Assembly: GCF_002210425.1 (NCBI RefSeq)
Contig: NZ_MWQK01000005.1
Span: 124,001 to 188,000 of the forward strand
Direction: 5' to 3'
Length of the DNA stretch: 64,000 nt
From: Fibrobacter sp. UWB2
GTDB taxonomy: Bacteria; Fibrobacterota; Fibrobacteria; Fibrobacterales; Fibrobacteraceae
A program made the position numbers and the translations under genes. Position 1 is the first letter of the stretch, and every line of letters starts with the position of its first letter. The notes under the pieces are model-generated. The model worked only from the letters and a program-made list of their open reading frames with translations. It made no database searches and was not told the DNA's origin. Positions 9,621 to 17,893 of this stretch are shown here, in pieces.

Positions 9621-11141
9621 TTATCTGAATTCAAGACTATCTAGCGGAATCACCGTGAACGGTTTCAGTGAATCGAACATGGCGACAGGACCGACGATCG
9701 AAATAGTCATTTTCTCCTTATCAAAATACTTAGCGATCATCGCCTTGACCTGCTCTGCCGTCACTGCATTGATTTCCGTCACATAATCTATATAATGATT
9801 GTCCGATTTGCCAAGTAATTCACCCTTTGCAAAGATAGATGCCGTTGACGCCGGGGAATCAAACAGGCTCGGGAGGCTCTCGACCAGGGACTTTTTAGCC
9901 TGGGAAAGTTCTTCGGGAGTCGGGCCATCCTTTGCAAGCTTTTCCACTTCCTCAAAAATGAGCTTCATGGCAAAGTCCACCGTCTCGACCTTCGTCTGGA
10001 GGGCAATCGTCGTCATCGCGGTATCGCGGTAGTCGTTTCCGACCGTGCTGTAGACGCTATAGGCAAGGCCTTCGTCACTGCGGACGCGGTTCATAAGCCT
10101 CGAGCTGAAGCTTCCACCGCCCAAAATGAAGCTTGCGACGGCCGTCGGGTAATAATCCGGGTGCGGGCGCTGCACAAACGGCTGGTTCATGGTGATGTTC
10201 GCCTGCGTGATGTCCTTGTCGACCACATAAACGCCAGGCTTACGGGCAAAGGCAAGCGGAGTCGGCTTCGGCTTTTCAGCCTTCGAAGGTTCCACATTCC
10301 AGTCCGCAAAGAACTTCTTGAGCTGAACGACTGCAGAATCCTTATTGACATCGCCAGCAAGAGCAAAGACGATGCGCTTCGAAGAGAACACACCCTTGGC
10401 AAGGCGCTTCACGTCGGCGGCGGTCACGGCCTTGTACTCGGCAGAATTGGCATCCCAGAGTCTCGGGTTCGGCGCATAGTTCACCTTGGCCTTAAGTGCA
10501 GAAAGCACCTTGGCGGGCGTTTCAAAACGACGTTCATAAGCCGTAACGTAATTCGCCTTCACGACTTCGAGCTGGTTTTTATCGAATGCAGGCGCCGTGA
10601 GCACCTTTTTTGCGAGTTCAAGCATCGACGGGAAGTCTTTCGAAAGGCTATTGATATCAAAAGCGGAGAGGTACGTTCCAACACTAGTCGAGATCGAGGC
10701 GCTCACGAATTCCAGGGAATCTTCGAGCACATGCGGGGTGATTCCGCCACCTGCACCACGACGGATCATGGTACCGACCATTTCAAAAGCGGCCTCGTCT
10801 TTCAGCACCTGCGGCAAGTTGCTTTCTTCGAAATAGACGGTAAAGTCCACCAGCGGGAGCGTGCTATCGCTTACGATATAGCCCGTAATGCCCTCTGCGA
10901 TTTCTACACGGAAATCCTTCGGATACGGGGCAACATACTTGTATTCCGGGAACTGGATCTTGCTATAGTGTTCCGGCAAGTCACTTGCAGATACATTCGA
11001 GGAGCTAGAGCCCCCCACTGCAGTAGCGTACATATCCGGAGTATGCTTAATATGGGAGGACTTTTTAGGCATCAGGGAACATGATGTCAAAGCCAACAAA
11101 GCCGCAAAAGCAGCGGCAGGGATCAAATAATTCGTTTTCAT
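9621..11141 (-). CDS. M16 (pitrilysin)-family lipoprotein lacking the zinc motif
   Basis: The 506-residue protein starts at the ATG at 11141 and carries a lipobox (LALTSC). Two M16 halves are visible: SLPLVDFTVYFEES with DEAAFEMVGTMIRRGAGGG, and FILGGGSFSSRLMNRVRSD with EGLAYSVYS, the latter being the R/Y signature of M16 C-terminal halves. The HxxEH zinc motif expected in the first half is absent; the equivalent region reads DEAAFEMVGTM. It therefore resembles the non-catalytic partner subunits of M16B peptidases. No catalytic partner gene is adjacent. It is probably the first gene of the 11141-1611 operon. Confidence 0.85.
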   Translation of the reverse strand: MKTNYLIPAAAFAALLALTSCSLMPKKSSHIKHTPDMYATAVGGSSSSNVSASDLPEHYSKIQFPEYKYVAPYPKDFRVEIAEGITGYIVSDSTLPLVDFTVYFEESNLPQVLKDEAAFEMVGTMIRRGAGGGITPHVLEDSLEFVSASISTSVGTYLSAFDINSLSKDFPSMLELAKKVLTAPAFDKNQLEVVKANYVTAYERRFETPAKVLSALKAKVNYAPNPRLWDANSAEYKAVTAADVKRLAKGVFSSKRIVFALAGDVNKDSAVVQLKKFFADWNVEPSKAEKPKPTPLAFARKPGVYVVDKDITQANITMNQPFVQRPHPDYYPTAVASFILGGGSFSSRLMNRVRSDEGLAYSVYSTVGNDYRDTAMTTIALQTKVETVDFAMKLIFEEVEKLAKDGPTPEELSQAKKSLVESLPSLFDSPASTASIFAKGELLGKSDNHYIDYVTEINAVTAEQVKAMIAKYFDKEKMTISIVGPVAMFDSLKPFTVIPLDSLEFR

Positions 11142-11351
11142 CAAGTAGAAAATAGTAAACTAATTAGGAACATTCCAAAATAGACCAACCATTTTAAGGT
11201 TTATCGCTCCCCTTTCTGGAAATAGACATATATTAATACTTGAGCCTTCCTAGTGGCCACAACACGCGTAGTAAGCCAACCTCCGGCTTCCGCACAGTTC
11301 TCCAGTCGAGACACAAGCCCCACCAGGAAGGCTTCTTCAATCCCTCCTATG

Positions 11352-11390
11352 AAAAAGACCCGACGCGAGCGCGCCGGGCCTTTTTTCATT
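11352..11390 (-). terminator. Rho-independent terminator after batB
   Basis: A GC-rich hairpin (CCCG-A-CGC, loop GAGC, GCG-C-CGGG) is flanked by A-runs on one side and T-runs on the other, so it can end transcription on both strands. It lies about 45 bases past the batB stop. Confidence 0.75.
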
Positions 11391-11395
11391 GCATT

Positions 11396-11426
11396 GTCAC
11401 CCCGGCCCTGTGCCGGGGTCTGCATA
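11396..11426. repeat. REP-like palindrome
   Basis: The sequence holds GTCACCCCGGC and GCCGGGGTC around a short loop. It is the inverted form of the 'cgggatgacaa' repeat family found throughout the window. Confidence 0.6.
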
Positions 11427-11433
11427 CACATTT

Positions 11434-12462
11434 TTAGCTAAATCTTCCGTTAAGCTGTTTGCGGCGGCGGCCTCGTTCCGAGATAACGGCTTCGATCAGG
11501 AACAGGAGGGCAGCAAGCCCGAGGAAAATCTGGTAGCGGTCCTGGTAATTTTCCATGCGGTCGCTGCTCTGGTCCTTCTTTTCAAGCGTTGCAATCTCGG
11601 TCAAGACCTTTTGCAGCTGGAACTCGCCCGGACTTGCATAAAAGTAAAGCGCACCCGTCACACTAGCGATTTCCTGGAGCGTTCCTTCTTCAAGGCGGGT
11701 CGTCACGATGTTCCCTTGCATATCCTTCTTGTAGACGCTACCGCCATTTTTGTCCTTGAGCGGTATAGGCACGCCTTCGCGGGAACCAATGCCGATTGTA
11801 TAAATCTTGATGCCGAGTTCAGCCGCTTCCTTTGCCGCATTGACCGCGGCTGCTTCGAGTTCTTCGCCATCGCTCATGAGAATCATCACGGAATGCTGAC
11901 TTGCACCACCGGAGTTTTTGAACAAAGTCATACCCTTGCGGATAGCGCTTTCGAGGTTCGTGCCCGGCATGAGCCAGCCCGGATTGAGTTCGCGAAGCAC
12001 CATCTGCACTGTACCGTAATCAAGCGTCAAAGGCACCATTACCTGGGCTTCACCACTGAACGCCACAAGGCCCACACGGTCCCCCGTCAGCGATTCAAGG
12101 AAGGCCGAAATCTCGTGACGGCTACGGACCAAACGGTTCGGCTTCACATCTTCGGCAAGCATCGAAAGCGAGATATCCTGCAACAGCACAAGGTCCTGAC
12201 CGCGGCGTTCCACATGTTCCATCTTGCGGCCCCACTGCGGGCGGGCTAGCGCCACGAACAAGAACGCAATAGCGAGGAGCAAAAGCAAGACCTTCGTGAG
12301 GCGTCTCCACGGAGAAACGCTCGTCGAAAGTTTCGAGAGCATAGGGAGCGAAACAAAGCGTGCCGCCAATTTTTTACGGCGATGGTAAGCATACACAAAC
12401 AGAAGCGCAAATAGAGGCAGAGTAAAAAGGCCCCACAAAAAATTCGGTTCGGCAAATCTCAT
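11434..12462 (-). CDS. batB: von Willebrand factor A protein BatB
   Basis: This 342-residue protein has two N-terminal membrane segments (LFTLPLFALLFVYAYHRR and LLLLLAIAFLFVALARPQWG), a periplasmic VWA domain with the metal site DISLSM (DxSxS), and a C-terminal membrane segment. ARPQWG before the VWA domain is typical of Bat proteins. Bat proteins, named from the Bacteroides aerotolerance operon, are thought to help envelope maintenance under stress, usually with a MoxR ATPase. A possible -10 (TATATT, 12504-12509) lies before the gene. It is separated from batA by a gene on the opposite strand. Confidence 0.87.
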   Translation of the reverse strand: MRFAEPNFLWGLFTLPLFALLFVYAYHRRKKLAARFVSLPMLSKLSTSVSPWRRLTKVLLLLLAIAFLFVALARPQWGRKMEHVERRGQDLVLLQDISLSMLAEDVKPNRLVRSRHEISAFLESLTGDRVGLVAFSGEAQVMVPLTLDYGTVQMVLRELNPGWLMPGTNLESAIRKGMTLFKNSGGASQHSVMILMSDGEELEAAAVNAAKEAAELGIKIYTIGIGSREGVPIPLKDKNGGSVYKKDMQGNIVTTRLEEGTLQEIASVTGALYFYASPGEFQLQKVLTEIATLEKKDQSSDRMENYQDRYQIFLGLAALLFLIEAVISERGRRRKQLNGRFS

Positions 12463-12614
12463 TATCTACTCCGATAAAAAATCTTGCATCAACAAGCACC
12501 AAGAATATACAAAAGTCTACGAGAAAAAACTTTTGAAAAGGTTTTGATTTCTTTTCATAAAGTCTTCTTACCAAAAGCGTGCAAATAGTTATATTTCCAA
12601 CAAGGGTTGCGAGA

Positions 12615-13784
12615 ATGTCTTATATAGGCTTAATAGAAATCAACGTCATTTGCATAGCAGTGCTAATCATTACACTGCTACAGTTCAAGGATAGTATTCT
12701 TAGGCACCTCGAAGAGCGCATCCTCGGCTTTACCATCATCGATACAATCATCTACATCGTCTTGAGCACGGTGACCAAGATGCTGTACTCTGTCCATGTG
12801 CAAAGCGATCTTTACTCGAGCAACCAGAAGATTTGTGTCATCTACGCCATCATGTATGCGCTGAGCCTGAGCTCCTCGCTCCTGCTCGCCCAGCTGTGGT
12901 TCTCATTCATCTTCCTCCGAATCCGCAAGAGCGTCTACTCGTACAAGCACCTGTTCCCGCTGTTTTCGACCCCGAGCATCATCGGCATTTTCATTTGCAT
13001 CGGCATCAGCATTTACGGATTCACAAACAATTGCCATACGACGTCCTTGCAGTTCAGGCGCCTGTTGCCGTTCCTTATCGGTTTGAACTTCATCTACATC
13101 CTCGCGACGATGGTCCTCGGCATCCAGCACGCCATCTCGCAAAAGAACTCCACGAACCGCAAAGAAGCGTTTTACCTTTCGTTTATCGCCCTTGTCCCAA
13201 GCGGTTCCTGCATTCTCCAGTATTTCATTCCTGAAGTCCCGCTCACGGACCCGATTTTTGCGCTCACGCTCCTGCACGTTTACGTTACCCTCCTGAAGTA
13301 CAGAATCACCTCGGACCCGCTCACGGGCGTAAACAACAAGATCCGACTGATCGAGTACCTCCAGTACATCACACAACACCAGGACGCAAGCAAGCGCCTG
13401 TTCATTCTCGTGATGGAAGTAGACTTTTTCAAGGACATCGTCCGCAACTTCGGCTACGAGATGTCTGACCGCGTCATTGCAGACCTAGCCTCATTCTTCA
13501 AGCGCCAGTGCAGAGGCCAGAATGCGTTCCTCGCAAGGACGCGCGAAAACCAGTTTGCCATCATCATGGAACGCGACGAAGTTTCTGAAATCGAATCTTT
13601 CTGCCAAAAGCTTGTACGCGAATGCGACCGCGACAGCATGCAATCCGACATGACCACATGGAAGATTTCGTTCAGTCTGCATTACGCCGAAATTTCGAAC
13701 ATTTCGACAAGCAATATTTCGCAGATATTTGCCGAAGCCAAGAAGAACTGCTACAAGCCTGAAACTCCGGCACCGAGAGAGTAA
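12615..13784 (+). CDS. Membrane protein with degenerate GGDEF domain
   Basis: The 389-residue protein has about six to seven N-terminal membrane segments and a C-terminal GGDEF-fold domain starting near TSDPLTGVNNKIRLIEYL. The signature GG[D/E]EF loop reads RENQF (residues about 310-314 of ARTRENQFAIIM). The usual first metal aspartate is a glutamate in VMEVDFFKDI. It is therefore probably not a diguanylate cyclase and may sense c-di-GMP or GTP, or only signal by contact. I chose the ATG at 12615 because an upstream GTG at 12579 would put the likely -10 (TATATT, 12590-12595) inside the coding region. It lies between batB and batA on the opposite strand. Confidence 0.8.
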   Translation: MSYIGLIEINVICIAVLIITLLQFKDSILRHLEERILGFTIIDTIIYIVLSTVTKMLYSVHVQSDLYSSNQKICVIYAIMYALSLSSSLLLAQLWFSFIFLRIRKSVYSYKHLFPLFSTPSIIGIFICIGISIYGFTNNCHTTSLQFRRLLPFLIGLNFIYILATMVLGIQHAISQKNSTNRKEAFYLSFIALVPSGSCILQYFIPEVPLTDPIFALTLLHVYVTLLKYRITSDPLTGVNNKIRLIEYLQYITQHQDASKRLFILVMEVDFFKDIVRNFGYEMSDRVIADLASFFKRQCRGQNAFLARTRENQFAIIMERDEVSEIESFCQKLVRECDRDSMQSDMTTWKISFSLHYAEISNISTSNISQIFAEAKKNCYKPETPAPRE

Positions 13785-13797
13785 TTGATAGAACAAC

Positions 13798-13966
13798 GTC
13801 ATTCTGAGTCCGACAGGACGAAGAATCCAGTTAAGTTCCGATTTAAGCAAACAAGAAATCACTGGATGGGGGCAAGCCCCAACCTCTTTGGCTCGGTTAT
13901 AGCCATGCAAGCATGGCTGCAACGCTCGCCTTTCGAGGTTGTCTTCACTACGTTCAGGATGACGAG
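13798..13966. repeat. Inverted pair of REP-like elements
   Basis: A REP-like copy in one orientation (GTCATTCTGAGTCC followed by GGACGAAGAATCC, 13798-13829) faces one in the other orientation (TTCACTACGTTCAGGATGACG, about 13944-13964). About 110 bases separate them. They sit between the convergent ends of the GGDEF-like gene and batA and could form a large stem in RNA. No gene was seen between them. Confidence 0.55.
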
Positions 13967-13973
13967 CTATCCC

Positions 13974-15077
13974 TTACGGGATTCTCACGAATCGGGTGTT
14001 TGCAAGGACGAGTTCAAGCAAAATGAGGAGCGCCCCGACCAAAAGCCACGGGTAGAATTTTTCGGCGTAGCGGGCGTAAGCAATCGTCTCGATTTCCGTC
14101 TTTTCGAGTTCATCGATTTCAGAGTAAATCTTTTCGAGTTCGGCCTTGTTTTCGGCACGGTAGAAACGTCCACCCGTCTTCGAAGCAATCGCCTTGAGCA
14201 CGTCCTCGTCAATGCCTTCTTCAGGCGTAATATCGCGTTCGCCCCAAGAGATATCACCCGTCCACGGGTTCTGCTGGAACGCCAGAATCTTGCCGCTCTT
14301 TTTACCGACGCCAACGGTGTAAACCTTCACGCCCAGGGACTTCGCCACTTCGGCGGCACGTACCGGCGGGACGACGCTAGCGTTGTCGCGGCCATCGGTC
14401 AAGAGAATCACCACGCGGGACTTGGCATCGGACATCTTGAGCCTTGCAAGTGCATTCATAAGTCCATCACCAATAGCGGTCCTGTTATTCACAAGCGTAT
14501 CGCGGGCAAGGTCGTCGCTTGCCTTCAAGATTTCGAGCAGGGAGCCATAATCCATCGTAAGCGGGCACTGCGTAAACGAGCGGGCGCCAAATGCCGAAAG
14601 TCCAATGCGGTCACTATGGCGTTTGCCAATGAATTCGGCAATCACGTCCTGAGCGTAACCCAGGCGGCTAAACTTCCAGTATTCACCACGCTTCAAGAAT
14701 TTTTCGGCATTCATCGTACCAAGCTTTGCCTGTTCACTACGGGTGAGCATGTCGAGCGTGCCCATCGAGCCCGAAACGTCAAGCGCAAGCATGATATCGA
14801 CGCCATCGGTCGAAGTGTATTCGACTTCCATCGCATTCTGCGGGCGGGCAAGCGCCACCACAAAGCAAACAAGGGCGGCCAAACGGAGAGCCGGGACGAT
14901 ATGCCTAAACTTTACACGACGGCTCGGCACCGCCTTCTTTGCAATGGCAAGCGCCGGGAACTTGATTGTACTCTTGCGACGCTGCTGGCGATAAACATAA
15001 AGCGCAATCAACAGCGGGACAAACAACAACAGCCAAAAGGCTTCGGGATTTTGAAAATGAAGGGCTCCAATATCCAT
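13974..15077 (-). CDS. batA: von Willebrand factor A protein BatA
   Basis: This 367-residue protein is built like BatB: two N-terminal membrane segments, ALARPQNAMEVEY, a VWA domain with an intact metal site (ALDVSGSM), then RVVILLTDGRDNASVVPP and a C-terminal membrane helix (WLLVGALLILLELVLANTRF). BatA and BatB normally form a membrane complex and lie side by side. Here about 1.5 kb with an antisense gene separates them. It has its own promoter (15119-15147). Confidence 0.87.
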   Translation of the reverse strand: MDIGALHFQNPEAFWLLLFVPLLIALYVYRQQRRKSTIKFPALAIAKKAVPSRRVKFRHIVPALRLAALVCFVVALARPQNAMEVEYTSTDGVDIMLALDVSGSMGTLDMLTRSEQAKLGTMNAEKFLKRGEYWKFSRLGYAQDVIAEFIGKRHSDRIGLSAFGARSFTQCPLTMDYGSLLEILKASDDLARDTLVNNRTAIGDGLMNALARLKMSDAKSRVVILLTDGRDNASVVPPVRAAEVAKSLGVKVYTVGVGKKSGKILAFQQNPWTGDISWGERDITPEEGIDEDVLKAIASKTGGRFYRAENKAELEKIYSEIDELEKTEIETIAYARYAEKFYPWLLVGALLILLELVLANTRFVRIP

Positions 15078-15118
15078 TTCAGCTCCAAAATAACGAAAAA
15101 CGACAAATTACATGCAAG

Positions 15119-15147
15119 AATATACAATTTAGTCGTCGCGGAGACAA
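15119..15147 (-). promoter_or_regulatory. batA promoter
   Basis: TTGTCT (15142-15147) and TATATT (15119-15124) are separated by exactly 17 bases. The -10 box is about 40 bases before the batA start codon. Confidence 0.6.
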
Positions 15148-15163
15148 TTCCGAAAACCGAATT

Positions 15164-15484
15164 CTACAACAGCATGAGTCCGTCGACACCGAGCACGGTG
15201 AGACACGATACAACAGCGACTGTCACAAGGCCACCGCCAAAGAGAGACGCGACCACGGCGGCAAGGAGCGCACAGGCGCCCGTCAGGCGGCTATCCGTCG
15301 CAAAGAATATTGCAGGGACGGTCATCGCGCTGAGCACGGTATAGGGCACATAAGCGAGGAACGAGCTCCAAAACACGCTCTTGAGCTTCTTGCGCAGCAA
15401 AATGAACGGCACCGCACGCAAGAACAGCGTCACGCTAGCCATCACAAACAGGTAAATCAGATAAGTCTGCATGTCGATATTCAT
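15164..15484 (-). CDS. azlD: AzlD-type branched-chain amino acid export subunit
   Basis: This 106-residue protein has about four membrane segments. Its size and its position after azlC (4-base overlap) match AzlD, the small subunit of AzlCD exporters for branched-chain amino acids and analogues. FLRAVPFILLRKKLKS is typical of the family. The substrate in this organism is inferred only. Confidence 0.85.
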   Translation of the reverse strand: MNIDMQTYLIYLFVMASVTLFLRAVPFILLRKKLKSVFWSSFLAYVPYTVLSAMTVPAIFFATDSRLTGACALLAAVVASLFGGGLVTVAVVSCLTVLGVDGLMLL

Positions 15485-16191
15485 TTGGCCTCCTCGTCAT
15501 CTGCATTGGCATTTTCCATCGGGAAGAGCCAAGCCGCAATAAAAGACGCCACAAGAGCGCAAATGATAATCGCAAAACCGACAGACACGCCGCTTAACGG
15601 CGGGAAGAACTTGAATGCGCAACTGAGCGCAACGGCAATCACGACCGCAAAAACCGTCGGGCCATGCACCTTCATCTGCGGAACGACAATTGCCACAAAC
15701 ATGCCATAAAGCGCAACGCCAAGGGCGTTCGTCACCATCGCCGGGAGAATTTCACCGCAAATGGCACCGACTAGCGTTCCAAGCGACCAGCCAATGTACG
15801 GGAGCGTCGAAAGCCCAAGAAAATATATCGGCGTCACGCGCTTCTGTGACATGGCAACCGCAAAAATCTCATCCGTGATGCCCGTCGCAAGCAAAAGGCG
15901 CTTCACCGTACCAAAGTCCGGAGAAACCTTCTGGGACAAGGAAATCGCCATCAGCGAATAGCGGAGGTTGATAAAGAACGTCGCAAGCGCCATCTCGATA
16001 AACGTGCCGGCGGCATCTGCCATAATCTGAAGCCCTGCAAACTGGCCTGCCGAGGTCAAGTTCGTCATGGATATAAGCGTCACAAGCGGCCACGAAAAGA
16101 TCTTCGAGCCAGCAATACCGAAAGAGAACGAGACGGCAAAGTAGCCAAGCCCAATCGGCGAACCGTCCTTTAAGCCCTTCAAATAACTCAT
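15481..16191 (-). CDS. azlC: AzlC-type branched-chain amino acid exporter
   Basis: The 236-residue membrane protein begins with YLKGLKDGSPIGLGYFAVSF and contains TSAGQFAGLQIMADAAG and FINLRYSLMAISLSQKV, all typical of AzlC permeases. It overlaps azlD by 4 bases, so the two form one coupled transcription unit. The family exports leucine, isoleucine, valine and some analogues. No regulator gene is adjacent. Confidence 0.88.
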   Translation of the reverse strand: MSYLKGLKDGSPIGLGYFAVSFSFGIAGSKIFSWPLVTLISMTNLTSAGQFAGLQIMADAAGTFIEMALATFFINLRYSLMAISLSQKVSPDFGTVKRLLLATGITDEIFAVAMSQKRVTPIYFLGLSTLPYIGWSLGTLVGAICGEILPAMVTNALGVALYGMFVAIVVPQMKVHGPTVFAVVIAVALSCAFKFFPPLSGVSVGFAIIICALVASFIAAWLFPMENANADDEEAK

Positions 16192-16283
16192 GGGCGCAAA
16201 GATAGCATTTTTAAGAGACTTTTGGGGAATTTATGCAAATATTTAAATACATGCAAAAATTGTAGGGAGTGGGCTAAAGGCAT

Positions 16284-16314
16284 AAAAAAAGCCCGCAGCG
16301 TTAGCCACGGGTTA
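16284..16314 (-). terminator. Rho-independent terminator
   Basis: On the minus strand CCCGTGGC pairs with GCTGCGGG (two wobble pairs), followed by seven T. It lies 24 bases beyond the stop of the small exported protein at 16338. Confidence 0.8.
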
Positions 16315-16337
16315 AAACATTCGAGAATGCTCAGCAA

Positions 16338-16781
16338 CTAGTTTTCGCCGTTGCGCATTTCCATAGTTTCACGGTCCATCGTGTGCTGCAAGTATTCCTT
16401 GAAGTCACGGTCGATGTTCACACCGTCGAAGTCGATGTCGTCGTTTTCCAACACGAACACGGCGCTCGGGTTATCGAGCCAGCCCACAATGTCCACGTCT
16501 TCCAACTTCATGGACTTGTCGCCAGCCTTCTGGGCAACGTATTCAATCTTGGACTTCGGAACCCAGCCCTGACCGCAGGCGCCCTTCACGAGGACTTCGG
16601 TATCGCCTTCTTTCAAGACGGTCATTTCGTCGTTAAAGCTAGCCGTGCAGACTACGGAGCCACCATCTTTTTCTTTGGTGAGTTCCACGTCGCCAATCTT
16701 AGACTTGACCTTCTTGGCTGCAAAGGAAGAGGCAACCAACAAAGCGAAGGCGACAAACATAATTTTTTTCATCATTTTCAT
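16338..16781 (-). CDS. Small exported protein, possible SH3-like fold
   Basis: This 147-residue protein has a signal peptide (MFVAFALLVASSFAAKK). The middle, TVLKEGDTEVLVKGACGQG then WVPKSKIEYV, resembles bacterial SH3 repeats, which often bind peptidoglycan or metals; this is an inference from a short motif. The C-terminus is acidic. The start is supported by GAGGATTCGCT before the ATG. It is transcribed divergently from mltG and ends at its own terminator. Confidence 0.72.
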   Translation of the reverse strand: MKMMKKIMFVAFALLVASSFAAKKVKSKIGDVELTKEKDGGSVVCTASFNDEMTVLKEGDTEVLVKGACGQGWVPKSKIEYVAQKAGDKSMKLEDVDIVGWLDNPSAVFVLENDDIDFDGVNIDRDFKEYLQHTMDRETMEMRNGEN

Positions 16782-16839
16782 AGCGAATCCTCAAAACAAG
16801 GGAAATATTCAACAATGCTATACGAATATACCTTTTATT

Positions 16840-16869
16840 TTGCCAATCCGTTGCATTTTCTTTTAAATT
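16840..16869 (+). promoter_or_regulatory. mltG promoter (leaderless type)
   Basis: TTGCCA (16840-16845), an 18-base spacer and TAAATT (16864-16869) end only 8 bases before the mltG ATG, with no Shine-Dalgarno sequence between. Confidence 0.5.
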
Positions 16870-16877
16870 TTTACGCA

Positions 16878-17891
16878 ATGAAGAAGATTTTTTCAATTAC
16901 CGCCATTATCCTCCTCTTAATCGCTGTTTTTGCGTATTTCCACGTAAATCAACGGTTGAGCGCCGTTTCACTCAACGAAAAAACTGTCATTTTGGAGATT
17001 CCAAAGGGCAGTTCCCCCACAAAAGTTTTACAAATTTTACACGAAAAAGGGGTCTGGACAGACGACCTAGCGTTCAATTTATGGTGCAAATTGAACAAAC
17101 CGGCCCTCAAGGCAGGGTGGTACGAGGTCCCCGCCCACCAGACGCTCGATGAGCTCACCGAACTGTTCGAGAGCGGCAAAAACGCCGTCCGCAAGGTGAC
17201 CATCCCCGAAGGTCGCGCCTCCTGGGAAATCCCCGCCTACCTCCAAAAGAGCTTCCCGAACCTCGACACGGCCCGTTGGAACAAACTAGTCCAGGACCCG
17301 AAGTTCGCCCGCTCGCTCGGCATCGAAGGCAACTCTCTCGAAGGGTACCTGTTGCCGGACACGTACCCGTTCGCCATCAACTCCGACGAAGAGTCCATAC
17401 TGAGACAGATGGTCGCCGCCAACTTCAAGGTCCGCGACGAGATGAAGCAGCGTAAAGGTTCCAAGTGGGAAGCGCTTGGCAACTGGCACCGAGTGCTCAC
17501 GCTTGCAAGCGTGGTCGAAGAAGAAACCGGCATCCCAGATGAACGCCCCCTCATTGCAGGAGTGTTCCACAACAGACTCAAAATCGGCATGCCGCTCGGG
17601 GCAGACCCGACCGTGCGGTTCATTTTCAAGAACTTGACAGGTCCAATCTACAAGAGCCAGCTGAACAGCGATAGCCCGTACAACACCCGCAAGTTCCCGG
17701 GACTCATGCCCGGCCCGATTTCAAATCCGGGTCGCAAGGCCATCGAAGCTACACTTTTCCCCGACAAGACCGAAGCACTTTACTTTGTTGCAAAGGATGA
17801 TGGTTCGCACACACACTTCTTCAGCACGAACCTTGCCGACCACAACAAGTATAAAGATGTCGCCGCCAAGAACCGCGGCGAAAAGAAATAA
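16878..17891 (+). CDS. mltG: Endolytic murein transglycosylase MltG
   Basis: This 337-residue protein has one N-terminal membrane helix (IFSITAIILLLIAVFAYF) followed by a LysM-like segment (VILEIPKGSSPTKVLQIL) and the YceG/MltG catalytic domain. The catalytic glutamate is in LASVVEEETGIPDERP, followed by VFHNRLKIGMPLGADPTV, and PGPISNPGRKAIEA is near the end. MltG cuts nascent glycan strands at the inner membrane and sets strand length. I chose the ATG at 16878 because it starts the anchor helix; longer frames upstream lack family similarity. Confidence 0.92.
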   Translation: MKKIFSITAIILLLIAVFAYFHVNQRLSAVSLNEKTVILEIPKGSSPTKVLQILHEKGVWTDDLAFNLWCKLNKPALKAGWYEVPAHQTLDELTELFESGKNAVRKVTIPEGRASWEIPAYLQKSFPNLDTARWNKLVQDPKFARSLGIEGNSLEGYLLPDTYPFAINSDEESILRQMVAANFKVRDEMKQRKGSKWEALGNWHRVLTLASVVEEETGIPDERPLIAGVFHNRLKIGMPLGADPTVRFIFKNLTGPIYKSQLNSDSPYNTRKFPGLMPGPISNPGRKAIEATLFPDKTEALYFVAKDDGSHTHFFSTNLADHNKYKDVAAKNRGEKK

Positions 17892-17893
17892 CG

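Noticed and set aside
11201-11431. 76-codon minus-strand frame after batB
   Set aside because: It runs through the batB terminator and a REP-like element and has no ribosome site.
12579-12614. GTG start 12 codons upstream for the GGDEF-like gene
   Set aside because: It would place the probable -10 box inside the gene; the ATG at 12615 gives a normal membrane start.
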